NCBI GenBank assembly: GCA_030280995.1 | Contig: JASXTE010000013.1 | Location: 16,450,001-16,514,000, forward strand | Origin: Hemileia vastatrix | Lineage: Eukaryota > Basidiomycota > Pucciniomycetes > Pucciniales > Zaghouaniaceae | Length of the DNA stretch: 64,000 nucleotides | Direction of reading: 5' to 3' | Shown: piece by piece, positions 1-10,144 of the stretch | Position numbering within the stretch: the first letter of the stretch is position 1 | Layout: each line of letters begins with the position of its first letter | Made by a program: the position numbers and the translations under genes | Notes under the pieces: model-generated | What the model saw: the letters and a program-made list of their open reading frames with translations, nothing else | Told to the model about the DNA's origin: nothing | The model's database searches: none

Positions 1-677
1 CCCAGAAGGAATCTTCTTCCAGACCCAGAATAAGAACTTCAAAGCAAGGAGTTGGAGGAGTAGCAGTGTAAGGAGTATTAGGAGCCTCCTAAAAATAAAA
101 AATAAGAAAAAAAGAAAGAGAGAAGGAAATTTAAAGGAAGATTTATCTGAAATTGAAATAAAAATTTGGAGAAAAAGAGGAAGGACTTACTGTATGAATT
201 TACTCTTCAGAGAAGAGTGAATGATGCATTGTCTTAGACGCAGTGCTTGGCGTAGGTGAGAGATGATGGGGTTTAGCTCTCTTAGGAGCAAGGTTCTTGA
301 GAGCCAGCTTGCTCATTAGATTCAATTTCAATGCATTTGGATTGATGACAGGAGAAGGGGTGTTTGCAGCAATGGCAGGGGGGCCATTTAGGCTGAATTT
401 CTTTTTGAAACATTTTGTAGAAGTCACATGACTAGGGGAAAGAATCAGCGCTGAATGTTTGAGAGGAAGAGAAAAGAGGAGGAAAAGTTACTTTGAAAAA
501 GCCGTTACCACAATGGGATTTTGGGAAGGGACACAGAGTAATGCAGTTCTCACTACAGAGTTGGCAATTCTCAGCTCAGGTAAGGAAAACTTTAATGGCT
601 GGAGAAGTAACAATGGCAGTTTTCTGCATGTCAAAAAATTGATGGATGGTGTCGGCAATATTTTTATTAGAGGTCAT
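1..677 (-). pseudogene. Cys-rich antisense accessory gene of an LTR element, 3' end cut by window edge
   Basis: The minus strand reads from an ATG at 677 with a TATA box 59 bases upstream. A cysteine-rich stretch follows at about residues 38-56 (C38, C41, C45, C49, C56). A Ser/Pro-rich segment continues in a shifted frame to 191. A GTAAGT donor at 190 and a TTTTTAG acceptor at 89 define a 102-base intron. The next exon (88 to 1) is Pro/Thr-rich and open to the window edge. The layout of TATA, Cys-rich head, Ser/Pro middle and one small intron is the same as in the antisense genes of Gypsy elements A, B and C, so I read it as a fourth, more diverged member. One in-frame TGA (codon 34) and a frame change near 450 make it a pseudogene. 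The cysteine spacing matches the others only partly. Confidence 0.5.
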
Positions 678-735
678 AATAGATAAGAAGAAAGAAGAAG
701 AATGAATGAGGAGAAAGTGCAAGATATGCACCTGG

Positions 736-742
736 TTTTATA
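736..742 (-). promoter_or_regulatory. TATA box of the left-edge accessory gene
   Basis: TATAAAA on the minus strand, preceded by a C/G-rich stretch (CCCCAGGCGC). It recalls the CCC(A/G)GG-TATAAAA context in Gypsy A and C. It lies 59 bases upstream of the ATG. Confidence 0.45.
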
Positions 743-2039
743 GCGCCTGGGGACATTTGTGAGTAAAGAAAGACTGTGGTACACATCTTGCAGTAACACA
801 GAAAGGCTGCAGCTCACAGCAAGCGCAACAAAGGGGTTGTCAGGTAGGATGGCTACAGAAGCGCAAAAAAGGGGTTTTTGATAGCACAGAAAAGGTAGAC
901 TCTCTGCGCACAGTTTTTTTTTGTTTTTATTAAGGATTTATGAGCTGCGGAAAGAAAAAGGTCAGGGTAAGTACATAACGGGCTAAAAGACAAGGAAAAT
1001 ATGGTATGTACTTGCAAGACTCATGGGAAGCTCTAGACACATGATATGGATTTACCAGGAAGCAACAGAGATGGCATGAAGTGTACGTTTAGATAGTAAA
1101 AATGCTTTTAGGTGAAGCTATGCCCACCCATGAAGACAAAAAACACGTCAGAGAAAGAAGGTAGCACTAGGAAGGCAAAAAGGTTGCAAGTAGCGCTCAA
1201 GCAAAAGATAAGAAGGATAAGACTTTAAATAATAAAGTCATTTGCTGAAGTGTGAAGGTTTTCATGATTATTGGATACTCATGGTTCCAGCGTGGGTCAT
1301 TGCAATAGGTATGAAAGGCAGTGCAGTACCTATTATTTTATCAGGGATCTCAGGAAGCATAGGGTATGTACAAAAAAGGTAGTGTGTTTTAGTGCTAATG
1401 GCTGTACTTCCACAAAATTTTCAGGTGCTATTGGAACAAAGCCCATACTAATAGATTTACATAGATCTTTGAGATACTTAGATACCATTTGACATGCCTG
1501 TATTAGTGCTGAACTTGTGTAGGAAAACCCATATGGCAAGGAAACATAGGAAAGGGGTGCTGAACATACAAATGTATATAAGCACTCACTTGAAAATAGT
1601 AGAGGTGTGTGTGTGAGTTAGTAAATAAATAACAATAGATATTTTTACGATAGAAAGAACAGATATATTTTACTTTTTTTGTACATATTGGGTGTGCATG
1701 CCTGAAGTAGCGCTGTAGAGTTATTTTATTGCTACAGTAAGGATAGTATTAGATAGAGTGCTTCAAGAGGGAGTGACTGAGAATACTAGCACTTACTGAG
1801 AATAGATCTAGCCAGAAGTTTGATTGCTTATATTAAAAAAAATTATTTTTTTCTTTAAAAAGACCTCTATAAGTTATTCTACTTTCTCCTCCATAGTAAA
1901 AATAAATAACTACACTTACAATATGTGCTTACACTGTCTTTAAATATTAGAGTGGCAGGCACTTTCTTTTTAAAATTGTATTTAGAAAGGAGAACCAACC
2001 CATATTGAAATTGTGTCTATAGCTTAGTATTATAGAACT
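743..2039. other. No recognisable gene; probable LTR or decayed repeat
   Basis: Only short open frames without family resemblance. By analogy with Gypsy A and C, an LTR should begin just beyond the TATA box at about 760, but no partner copy is in the window to define it. AT-rich with A/T runs. Confidence 0.4.
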
Positions 2040-3308
2040 TTTTTTCTTTCTACAACAACTTTCCACTTCTCTTTGAAATTCACACTCTTTTGTTTTCTCT
2101 GAGAAAAGATGAACTCTTCCCAACTCCTCTGCATCAAATCTGGCCTTTTCAAAGTTTTATTGAAGGAAAAAATTCTCCTCCAAATCTAAGGCCCATTGAT
2201 CTTTCATTAGCATATGATCAAACTTCATTTTCTCAAAGTTGAGTGCATTTTTGCAATAGAGGATTTTTCAGAGAAAATTGAATAGAAAAAATAAATAAAT
2301 ATGTTATTGAATAATATATATAGTGAACAATTCTTACTTATATCTTTTTTCTCAAAATAATTGTCAAGGGAGCCCAAAAAGCTAGTTGAAGTATTACCAT
2401 ATTTTAAATGATGTTTCAAGTTTATTGAAGTTGAGACATGACACTTTAGTTTGAAGTTTGAGCTAGAGGGTTCAGGAAGTTCATCTAAAGCAGCCTGAAA
2501 AGTGGGATTCTCATTGCTGGAATCATTAATATTTTTTTGAAATTTGAGCTTGAATAGGAGAAGACTAGAAAAGAATGAATGAGAAATTTAGTGAAGAATT
2601 CAGGAAAAAAGAGAAAGTAAACATGCATCAAAATATTGGGGCTCTGAGGACTCAGATCTTCTCTATAATAATTGTTCTGCTTGATAGCCGGGATCATCTT
2701 CAGGTGAAATATGGTTAGAAGCTGAGTGGATTGATGTCCTTCAACTGCTGGTGTGTTGGGAGGATTATTAGATGGTTGAGAACCGGAGGGCATATCCTTG
2801 GTAGTTTCATGGAGAAACCAAGGGTTGACGTCAATTCAGAAACCAAAAAGAATATACATTTCCTCACAGAAAGGACACATGACATTGAGCTTTTCAGAAA
2901 CAGCAGTAATTCCAACTCCAAATCATCATCATCAATATCAAAGCCAGTAGAAGAGGCAGTAAAATGGGCCTTTTTATATTTTGATTGATTACTTTTGAAC
3001 CTCTCCTTCATTTGCTTAGGATTGATGTCAATTCTCCCTTTTGTTTTCTTTTTTACTTCATTTGCCATCAACAAGAAGCCATTGACCTTTGATGAAGGTG
3101 GACATCTGATTTGGGTGGACTTCTCACATCCAAAAAATGCATCATAATTTGATTTAATTTTGAGTAAGTTGATGATGATGAGATAATCTTCCTTTTTTGG
3201 CTGTCCAGACTTTGATTTCTCAGGTGAGGGGCTTGCATTGTGGGAAGACATTTGTGATGAAGCACTTTTTTGAGTTGCCTTTTGAGTGTTGGATTTTCTG
3301 GGAGGCAT
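2040..3308 (-). pseudogene. PIF/Harbinger-associated Myb/SANT-like protein
   Basis: Starts at the ATG at 3308. A Ser/Lys-rich head is followed by a Myb/SANT-like domain at about residues 38-115, with the core KKEDYLIIINLLK, then NYDAFFG. After a frame change near 2930 the frame reads KLNVMCPFCEEMYILFG, then an acidic region to about 2340. A GTAAGA donor near 2335 suggests an intron. The last part (about 2250-2040) reads FEKMKFDHMLMKDQWALDLEE, a helical tail usual in these proteins. In PIF/Harbinger elements this second ORF helps the transposase bind the element ends. The same protein, truncated, lies beside the transposase at 18957. No transposase is visible here, so this is a deleted element. 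A terminus-like sequence ending TTTACCCCCT lies at 3614-3626. Confidence 0.7.
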
Positions 3309-3611
3309 TATGAAACTGGCATGTTACAAGAAAAGAGATTAAGAAGTTGAAAACATAAAAAAAAGAAGGGAAAAAACATGCCTGGTTAAAATTTTTCAAC
3401 AAAATGTTTCAAATCTCAGTGAGGGGTGTGTGCCAAGGATTGATGAGAGGATGGAGGTCTGGGTGTCACATGTGACAGTGATGGGGTGGGCAAGGAAGGG
3501 ATGATGTGGCCAACATGCGGTTGTGAAAAAAAAATCAAGAAAAAAGTGCTGATTTGAGGTCATAAATGACACCCATTTTTGAAATAGGTGACTTTTTTGC
3601 AAAATTTAAGT

Positions 3612-3626
3612 GTGGATTTACCCCCT
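3612..3626 (-). repeat. Possible PIF/Harbinger terminus
   Basis: The minus strand reads AGGGGGTAAATCC. It resembles the AGGGGGTATCAATG terminus of the Harbinger element at 18590. It sits upstream of the Myb/SANT start, as in that element. No matching left end was found. Confidence 0.4.
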
Positions 3627-3650
3627 ATTTTCGAAAAACTAATTGCTTTG

Positions 3651-3752
3651 CAATGGATTAGTTCTGATTTCCAAATAGCGGATAGTTTCACTAAGCCACA
3701 AGGGCCCGTAAATGTAATTAAGGCGCTGATAGATTTATTTCCTCAAACTTGA
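3651..3752 (+). pseudogene. Copia RNase H C-terminal remnant
   Basis: Thirty-three codons ending in TGA. They contain SSDFQIADSFTKPQGP, the (L/I)AD-x-(F/L)TKP signature at the C-terminus of Ty1/Copia polyproteins. Nothing upstream of it in frame is recognisable. It is an isolated 3' scrap and may be followed by a short LTR (see the next region). Confidence 0.6.
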
Positions 3753-4275
3753 TTTTTATTTATTTTTCTTTTCACTACTATTTTTTATTCACATTTTTTT
3801 TCTTTTTACAGTAATCAGGCTCTCGCTACGAGAGTGTGTTTAATAACTGTAGTTGTGACACATTTAGGTTAGGTCACAACACAGCTTTGTTGTAAATTGA
3901 TTATGTCACATCAGTTCCAACCTCTCTAACACCTTTCGGAGTATAAGAAGACGGAACCGACTCATTGGGTTGGGGTTTGTGGTACTATACATTCTTCATG
4001 TAAGCTGCTTTACAAATTACTTTTAACACACTGATATAAGGTATATAATCGTTGTATTTCTAAACACAACATAAATTGATTGATATAGTGAGTCAAGTGA
4101 AAGCCTACAATCTCAAGAGATCTTGCTACCAAAACATTCAAAGTTAGAGTAGCATCTTGGACTAACATCGATCGGAAGTCTCTTCTGGCTTGACTTGGTG
4201 TTAATAAGAAACAGCGATCGCTCTTGTTTGACATTGAACACACAAAACTCTCAAGTCTTGATTTAACGACTAATC
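3753..4275. other. Region upstream of the phosphoribosyltransferase gene, with possible LTR remnant
   Basis: Follows the Copia stop directly. A hairpin (CTCTCG-CTAC-GAGAG-type) is near 3820. A stretch from about 3837 to 4029 begins TGTTTAATAAC and ends TTTTAACA, with a TATA-like GTATAAGAAG near 3942. That would suit a short Copia 3' LTR, but no second copy is available. The remaining 250 bases are of higher complexity and probably contain the host gene's promoter and leader. Confidence 0.35.
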
Positions 4276-5346
4276 ATGGATGATATTGGCTTCATCAAAT
4301 CACTGATAAGGATTCAGTAAGTTCTTTAACTGACACTTTTCGTTATTACCTGAACAATTTATCTCTGCGTTCCGATAGTCCGGAATTCCCTCAAAAAGTT
4401 TATCAATCTCACCGTCTCCTCGTCTCGCTCTCTCTTGTCCATTCTCAACTTTGTTTATTTTTTTGTCATATTACAGGGAATTGATTTTTTAGATATTTTT
4501 CCAATTTTCAGAGGTTTATTTATCTTCTTTCTCATTGCTTTTCGGCACTTCTCTAGCCATTCCTTTCAATTGAATTATGAGTTGCTAATATCTTTTATTT
4601 TTTTCGCCATAGATCCGTTGGCAGTTGAAACCCTAATCACTCATCTTATTCATCATCTCACGGCTACTGTCATCCCGAAAAGAAAGATTGACGTGATAGT
4701 TGGTCTTGAAGCGCGTGGATTTCTTCTGGGTCCTACTTTGGCTTTGAGACTCAACGCTGCTTTTGTACCAGTCCGTAAAAAGGGAAAGCTACCTGGCCCT
4801 TGTATAGCAGTTGAATACGTGAAAGAATACGGAAGAGTGTGTCTATTTTCTTTTTTTTCTTTTTTTTTAATTAATATTTGTTCAGATCATTATTAAAAAA
4901 AATATTTATGCTGTCCTTTTTTCGTTCTTTTTCTTCTCGTTATTTCATTTAACGAATATTCAACAAGGATGTTTTTGAGTTACAAGAAGATTCAATTAAA
5001 CCAGATCAAACAGTTGTTGTTGTCGATGATCTTATCGCTACCGGTATGTTCCTGCTAATTTTTTCATTTTATAATGACTCTGCTCCTTTTGAATTTTCCA
5101 AAACCTTTCCATACCCCGTTTCAATATATTATTTGATATTCATAAAAACATCTACAACTTGTGTGGAAAGTATATTGAGTTTCTGATTTATGGTGTTCCA
5201 TTTCAGGTGGTACAGCAAAAGCTGCTGGTGACCTAATTGCTAAAGCTGGTGGAAAATTAGTGGAGTACTTGTTTGTTGTTGAATTAGTTGACCTGGCGGG
5301 TTCATCTTCACTACCAGCTCCAACATACTCCATGATTAAACATTAA
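4276..5346 (+). CDS. APT1: Adenine phosphoribosyltransferase, six exons
   Basis: Purine salvage enzyme of the cytosol: adenine + PRPP gives AMP + pyrophosphate. Exons by my reading: 4276-4316, 4379-4397, 4477-4513, 4613-4836, 4968-5043, 5207-5346. All introns are GT-AG and phases match across every junction, giving 178 residues, near the usual length of about 180. Diagnostic parts are the early [15 protein letters not shown] region, [15 protein letters not shown], the flexible-loop segment [11 protein letters not shown], and the PRPP-binding loop [14 protein letters not shown]. No stop or frame break is seen, so the gene looks functional. It is the only clear housekeeping gene in the window. 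Exon 2 is only 19 bases, so automatic annotation may miss it. Confidence 0.93.
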
Positions 5347-5364
5347 TTTAAATTTAAATTTTCC

Positions 5365-5398
5365 TTTTTTTTTTTTTTTTTTTTGGGGGGGGGGGGGG
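5365..5398 (+). repeat. Poly-T / poly-G tract
   Basis: About 20 T followed by about 14 G, 20 bases after the stop codon of the phosphoribosyltransferase gene, with a further G-rich run after. The lengths may be uncertain in the assembly. Confidence 0.9.
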
Positions 5399-7195
5399 AA
5401 GCGGGGGGCGGAAGAGTAGGGATTACTCAATTATTTCCATAAATATATCTAAATAAATACCGCTTGTTTGAAGATCTTTTAATTTACGTGTAAATCATCT
5501 ATTTTAAATAGTGGCTTTAACAAATAAAAGATCTATGAAGTTAAGCTACCAATTCCACATGCTATCTTTAAACATCTATCTATATATATAAACGAATTAG
5601 TGCCCTAACTTCCTAAAAAAATAGGAAATTTGGCAGCTAACCTAACTGACCCCGACGGATTCCAGATTGAATACTTGGGGCTGCGCGTCGCTAGATGCAG
5701 AAGCCCCACCAGCAATTCTCATTTCACAACCACTCATTCCACTAAAAACTCGAGATTGTAAGATATATCTATCATGCGAGGTGCGTAGCATGCAGGCTCG
5801 TATAAAAGAAAAAGAAAGAAAAAATTGTTTAGGTTGAGCCAAGTAACCAGTTAGACAAAGACACTAAACCATCCCACAAAAATTTACAAATGTTTTTCAG
5901 CAGGATCTCACTACACATGAAGGAGTGAATTCTAGGGGTCATGTAATGGAATAAAGTATGTTGATTATGGTAGATTGCCATTTTTTATGGGGTCGTCTAA
6001 TTACTCTTGTTACAAATTTTTATAAAGATCCGATCAGTTGTTTAAGAGTAATAAGTGAAACTTTTTGCCCATAAACATTTGTCAGGGGACTGCATTTTGT
6101 TCTAATTATTATTGCAACAAGAAAAAAATTCTTGGCCCTTTTGTCAATCTTTGTGCACTTTTTTTACTGGCGTGGCATTTTTCTTGCTGGATGTATCACC
6201 CAAAAAAAGCCTAAAACTCCCTATTTAAGGCCGGAATAGTTCTGACATAGGCAAAAAAGTAGTAAAAACTATTGGTAAAAAGGCCAAGTGTTTGTGGTTT
6301 TGCTGTACTAACCGCAAAATTTAGCCGATCAGCCATAATATTCGTAACATGGGGCAACAACGACCAAGGCGAATTTCGAAAAAAAATTAAAATTAAAAAA
6401 AAAAAATGGTTCAAAGTAAACCAAGTAAGTTGTAAGATGATGAACTTTGGTAAGGTGAAGTTAAGCACAGAGAGGAAAACGGATCAATCACCACTCCAGC
6501 TGCTTTCAAGGGTTTATGATGTTGAAATTCTTCTTAAGGAAAAATTTGTCTCTTCAATCATTAATTATTGACATCTGCTTGTTTTCTTATTTATTCTTTT
6601 ATTTATTGTCTTTCTATTCGAAAGTTTTAGGTATTCGTGCTATTATGTTGCCGGGCACAGCAAATTAGCCTATCGCTCACGTGAACCATATATGTAGTCA
6701 GATCTTACTTGATATTACACGAAAGAATACGACTGGATGTTACGGGGAAGGAGGTAACAGCATCTTTTGTGTCGAGCTGGTAACGCTCAACAATAACAAA
6801 TTGCTATCTGAGAGGTAGAGATATTTATCTGCTGAATAATGGGCGAGGCGAATTCCAGTTAATTGACCAAGTTGCCAACATTTTTCCTTCATTTTTTCAT
6901 AAATCAAATAAAAACATAACTAACCCAAGTACCTTGTGGGTAGTTCCATCAACATTTTTGCGGAGCTGCTCATCACATAGTGACCATTGTCTAATTCTTG
7001 AACGTTCACAAGCAATTTTATGGCACTTTATTGACTATAAAAAAGCAAGCATTGGCGCTAATACTTCCAATTCTTTTCTCCCACTTTATATTACTGTGTC
7101 ACAAGTATCTTTTTGTCTAAATTTTTGCTGCATATATTAATTGGCTTCCAATTTTACAAAGTATTACTTAGCGATTAATTCTTAATTTTCAAATC
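5399..7195. other. Intergenic, no gene recognised
   Basis: Open frames of up to 99 codons (6272-6571) resemble no known family and lack convincing splice structure. Base composition is more even than in the repeats, suggesting unique host DNA. The last part is presumably the upstream region of the glycine-rich gene. Confidence 0.5.
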
Positions 7196-7202
7196 TATAA
7201 AA
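7196..7202 (+). promoter_or_regulatory. TATA box candidate for the glycine-rich gene
   Basis: TATAAAA 34 bases before the ATG at 7236. A second TATAAAT lies directly before the ATG and is too close to serve that start. Confidence 0.45.
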
Positions 7203-7235
7203 AATTCTGATACCACTTATCCTTAGTTTATAAAT

Positions 7236-7997
7236 ATGGGCGGTGATCACATCATTTCAGATGCAAGATTTTTAGTTTTGGCAGTTCTCTCCCTCGCCAT
7301 TCAATTCTCTGCTTGCCCATTACGCCATAAAGGTTTAGGCCTGGGACTTGGACTTGGTATAGGTGGAGGCTACGGCATGGGAGGTGGTTACGGTTTAGGT
7401 GGCGGTTATGGCATGGGAGGTGGCTACGGCATGGGGGGTGGCTACGGCATGGGGGGTGGCTACGGCATGGGGGGTGGCTACGGCATGGGGGGTGGCTACG
7501 GTATGGGGGGTGGCTACGGCATGGGAGGAGGCTATGGCATGGGGGGTGGCTACGGTTTAGGTGGGGGTTATGGCTTAGGAGGTGGCTACGGCTTAGGGGG
7601 CGGTTATGGCGGGGGTTTTGGAAGTGGATTCGGCGGCTTCAGTGATAGCTTTGGCCAGAGTACCAGCTTCGGGAACAGTTATGGCTACGGCTCCGGTGGC
7701 GGATTTGGAGGTGGCTTAGGTGGCGGTTATGGAGGTGGCTTGGGCGGTGGATTTGGGGGTGGCTTAGGTGGCGGATTTGGAGGTGGCTTAGGTGGCGGAT
7801 TTGGAGGTGGCTTAGGTGGTGGATTTGGAGGTGGAATCGGTGGTGGCCTAGGTGGTGGCATCGGTGGTGGCCTAGGTGGTGGCATCGGTGGTGGCCTAGG
7901 TGGTGGAATCGGCGGTGGCCTAGGTGGTGGCATCGGTGGCGGCTTAGGTGTTGGCCTAGGTGGTGGAATTGGCGGTCTCCTGGGAGGAATCCTCTAA
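7236..7997 (+). CDS. Secreted glycine-rich repeat protein
   Basis: 253 residues in one exon. A short polar head is followed by a hydrophobic core (about residues 12-25, LVLAVLSLAIQFSA) and a cysteine, typical of a signal peptide. The rest is almost only glycine. About 15 tandem hexapeptides GGYG(M/L)G (18-base DNA units) come first. A short Ser/Phe/Tyr-rich spacer (SDSFGQSTSFGNSYGYG) follows. Alternating GGGFGGGL and GGGIGGGL units run to the end. This resembles glycine-rich structural or cell-wall proteins, and a role at the cell surface is inferred. Neighbouring DNA repeats are nearly identical, so copy number is likely to vary. There is no in-frame stop and a polyadenylation signal follows. 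Confidence 0.75.
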   Translation: MGGDHIISDARFLVLAVLSLAIQFSACPLRHKGLGLGLGLGIGGGYGMGGGYGLGGGYGMGGGYGMGGGYGMGGGYGMGGGYGMGGGYGMGGGYGMGGGYGMGGGYGLGGGYGLGGGYGLGGGYGGGFGSGFGGFSDSFGQSTSFGNSYGYGSGGGFGGGLGGGYGGGLGGGFGGGLGGGFGGGLGGGFGGGLGGGFGGGIGGGLGGGIGGGLGGGIGGGLGGGIGGGLGGGIGGGLGVGLGGGIGGLLGGIL

Positions 7998-8065
7998 AAG
8001 GTCAACAAAAAATATTAGAAAATGTTACAATGGACTTATCTTTAATACTCTAATTCTCCATGTTT

Positions 8066-8071
8066 AATAAA
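8066..8071 (+). terminator. Polyadenylation signal AATAAA
   Basis: AATAAA 69 bases after the stop codon of the glycine-rich gene. Confidence 0.5.
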
Positions 8072-8118
8072 GTGTATCTATGCAATAATAGCAAATCTGT
8101 AAATTAATGTAACAATAA

Positions 8119-8523
8119 CACTACGCACCATGTAAGATATTCCCGATGGGGATATCCATACGCGAGTTGGGGATATTTGAGTGAGGGACATAAGATCAGA
8201 AAAATAAATGTAAGAAAAGTAAGTACAAATAAAAATAAGTGCGAGAAAAGTAAGAGAAGAAAAATCATTTACAACTATGAGATTTTTTTTTTTCAAAAAA
8301 AAAAAAAAAACATTATAAAAAAATAGGAAAAAAATTAAAAATTAAATTAAAATCATTTTGTGAGAAAAAAAATAATTAAAAACCAAAATTCCCCATGGTC
8401 GCAAGATATTCTTCTTACACTTATTTTTCTCACACATATTTTCTGTCCTTATGTCACTCCCTACAATATCCCCAACTTGCGCATGAATATCCCCATCAGG
8501 GATATCTTACTTGGTGCGCAGTG
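8119..8523. mobile_element. MITE with long terminal inverted repeats (CACTRCGCACC)
   Basis: 405 bases. The two ends match as inverted repeats over about 75 bases: CACTACGCACCATGTAAG at the left and CACTGCGCACCAAGTAAG at the right read in reverse. TAA is duplicated on both sides (8116-8118, 8524-8526). The interior is A/T-rich without coding capacity. The CACTA-like ends with a 3-base duplication suggest a non-autonomous CACTA derivative. A Harbinger relation (TWA duplication) is the alternative. It lies directly after the glycine-rich gene. Confidence 0.85.
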
Positions 8524-8639
8524 TAATATTGTAAGATGATGGTCTTTGAATCTTGAAACCTTGTTGGAACTTCACCTCGGGCTTTTTTAGTCCCCCCTTA
8601 CTATTTTTTGAATTGAAGTGCACCATCATAAAAGTAAAC

Positions 8640-8768
8640 ATAACAAGATGAATGATTACAACAAAAGGACGGCAATGTGTGGACTGGAATGGAACTACTT
8701 ATACCGATTCAAAGCTATTGACTCTTCATGCCCCAAGCTGGGTGAGATTGTATGAAAAAAAGAAAAGA
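8640..8768 (+). mobile_element. LINE 3' end with A-rich tail
   Basis: Ends in CTTCATGCCCCAAGCTGGG, then GTGAGATTGTATG, then an A/AAG-rich tail. The same terminal sequence recurs at 9157-9200. A weaker match (GTGAGATTGTAAG plus A run) ends the large LINE at about 29470. I read this as the 3' terminus of a 5'-truncated LINE. Confidence 0.55.
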
Positions 8769-9210
8769 AAAGCTGTCGATTCTCCCTTATGCCCCTATGC
8801 TCTCTCCATGCTCCCCAAACCCCAGAACATGTCTTGCTATTTTGCCCGGCACATGCAGAAGCCGGCAAAATTCTTTTTGCCGCTGCCGTCCGCCACAAAA
8901 TTTCTCGCACCACCTCTGCATTGCTCACCCCTTCCCCAGCCACCAACTATGTTGCACTATTCTTAATTAATTCTAACGAGGCTGCTGTCCGTCTGCGTAG
9001 CAGGCTCGATCTTAATTAATTCTAATAGGTTTCCCAATAATTTTCACCTCACCTATTTAACCACATTTCGTTTAGTAACTATTGAATTATTGTCCAGTCT
9101 TGTCTACACTCGTGTCCTGAAATATTTGTATTTAGTCACTTAGCTTGCTTTTACTTCATGCCCCATGCCAGGTGACATTGTATGGAATAAAAAAAAGAAA
9201 AGGGAAGAAA
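8769..9210 (+). mobile_element. 5'-truncated LINE inserted in the tail of another LINE
   Basis: Begins inside the C-terminus of LINE ORF2. The frame at 8769-9017 reads CPLCSLHAPQTPEHVLLFCP, the CX2C...H...C zinc-like motif that follows RNase H in fungal LINEs. It ends with the shared terminal sequence CATGCCCCATGCCAGG-TGACATTGTATGG and an A-rich tail. The A/AAG-rich stretch on both sides fits a target duplication made within the older tail. Confidence 0.65.
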
Positions 9211-9427
9211 TTAAAAATATTTAAATAAAGCAAATCCCCCCCCCTCCCCAATCCGTCGCTGTTTCTAAATCAGCAACAACAACCTCATCAATCCCTTTTC
9301 CCCCTCCCTAGCACCTCTCTCGACATGACCCTCCTCGACATTGTTAACTCCTCCCCCCTTCCTCCTTGTCAACATGTACAGCTCTCCCATCACCTTTGCC
9401 TCTATCCCACCACTACGTACTCTACTC

Positions 9428-10111
9428 TGATAAGGATAGACACCAGGTAAATAAGACTTAAGGACACGATGGACGGCAAGGACACTGGGACAGGAATGGA
9501 CAAGAGACTTAAGGACAAGAGAAGTAATGAAATAAGTAAAGATAATAATTATTAAAGTAGATAAAAGAAAAGAAGATGGATGAGAGCTATTGCTGTTGTA
9601 GAGAATACATACAAGGTTACCTGATAAGGATAGACACCAGGTAAATAAGACTTAAGGACACGATGGACGGCAAGGACACTAGGACAGGAATGGACAAGAG
9701 ACTTAAGGACAAGAGAAGTAATGAAATAAGTAAAGATAATAATTATTAAAGTAGATAAAAGAAAAGAAGATGGATGAGAGCTATTGCTGTTGTAGAGTAT
9801 ACATACAAGGTTACCTGATAAGGATAGACACCAGGTAAATAAGACTGAAGGACACTGGGACAGGAATAGACAAGAGACTTAAGGACAAGAGAAGTAATGA
9901 AATAAGTAAAGATAATAATTATTAAAGTAGATAAAAGAAAAGAAGATGGATGAGGAAACGGGAATGCATTTCCTCATCCTTATATGCTCTAAGTGATATC
10001 ATCAAGTTAGGTTAATCATATAAATATGTATATGTATATAGAAATATAGTTTGAAGTAACACATAAAATATAAACTGTAAGTAACATCTACTCAGATAAT
10101 ATAACTTGACA
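9428..10111 (-). repeat. Copia 3' LTR with 194-base tandem units
   Basis: On the plus strand it runs from TGATAAGG to AACTTGACA. Tandem units start at 9428, 9622 and 9816 (period 194); the third is shortened. The 5' LTR has the same units in a different state, so the LTRs differ by repeat number as well as by point changes. Confidence 0.9.
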
Positions 10112-10129
10112 CCCTCCCGTGCTTAAGAC
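10112..10129 (-). promoter_or_regulatory. Copia polypurine tract
   Basis: The minus strand reads AAGCACGGGAGGG directly before the 3' LTR start TGTCAAG. This is the expected primer for plus-strand synthesis. Confidence 0.8.
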
Positions 10130-10144
10130 AGCAATGGTCAAAGA

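Noticed and set aside
7727..7933. Proline-rich open frame on the minus strand
   Set aside because: It is the complement of the GGN-rich repeat of the glycine-rich gene and follows from its composition.
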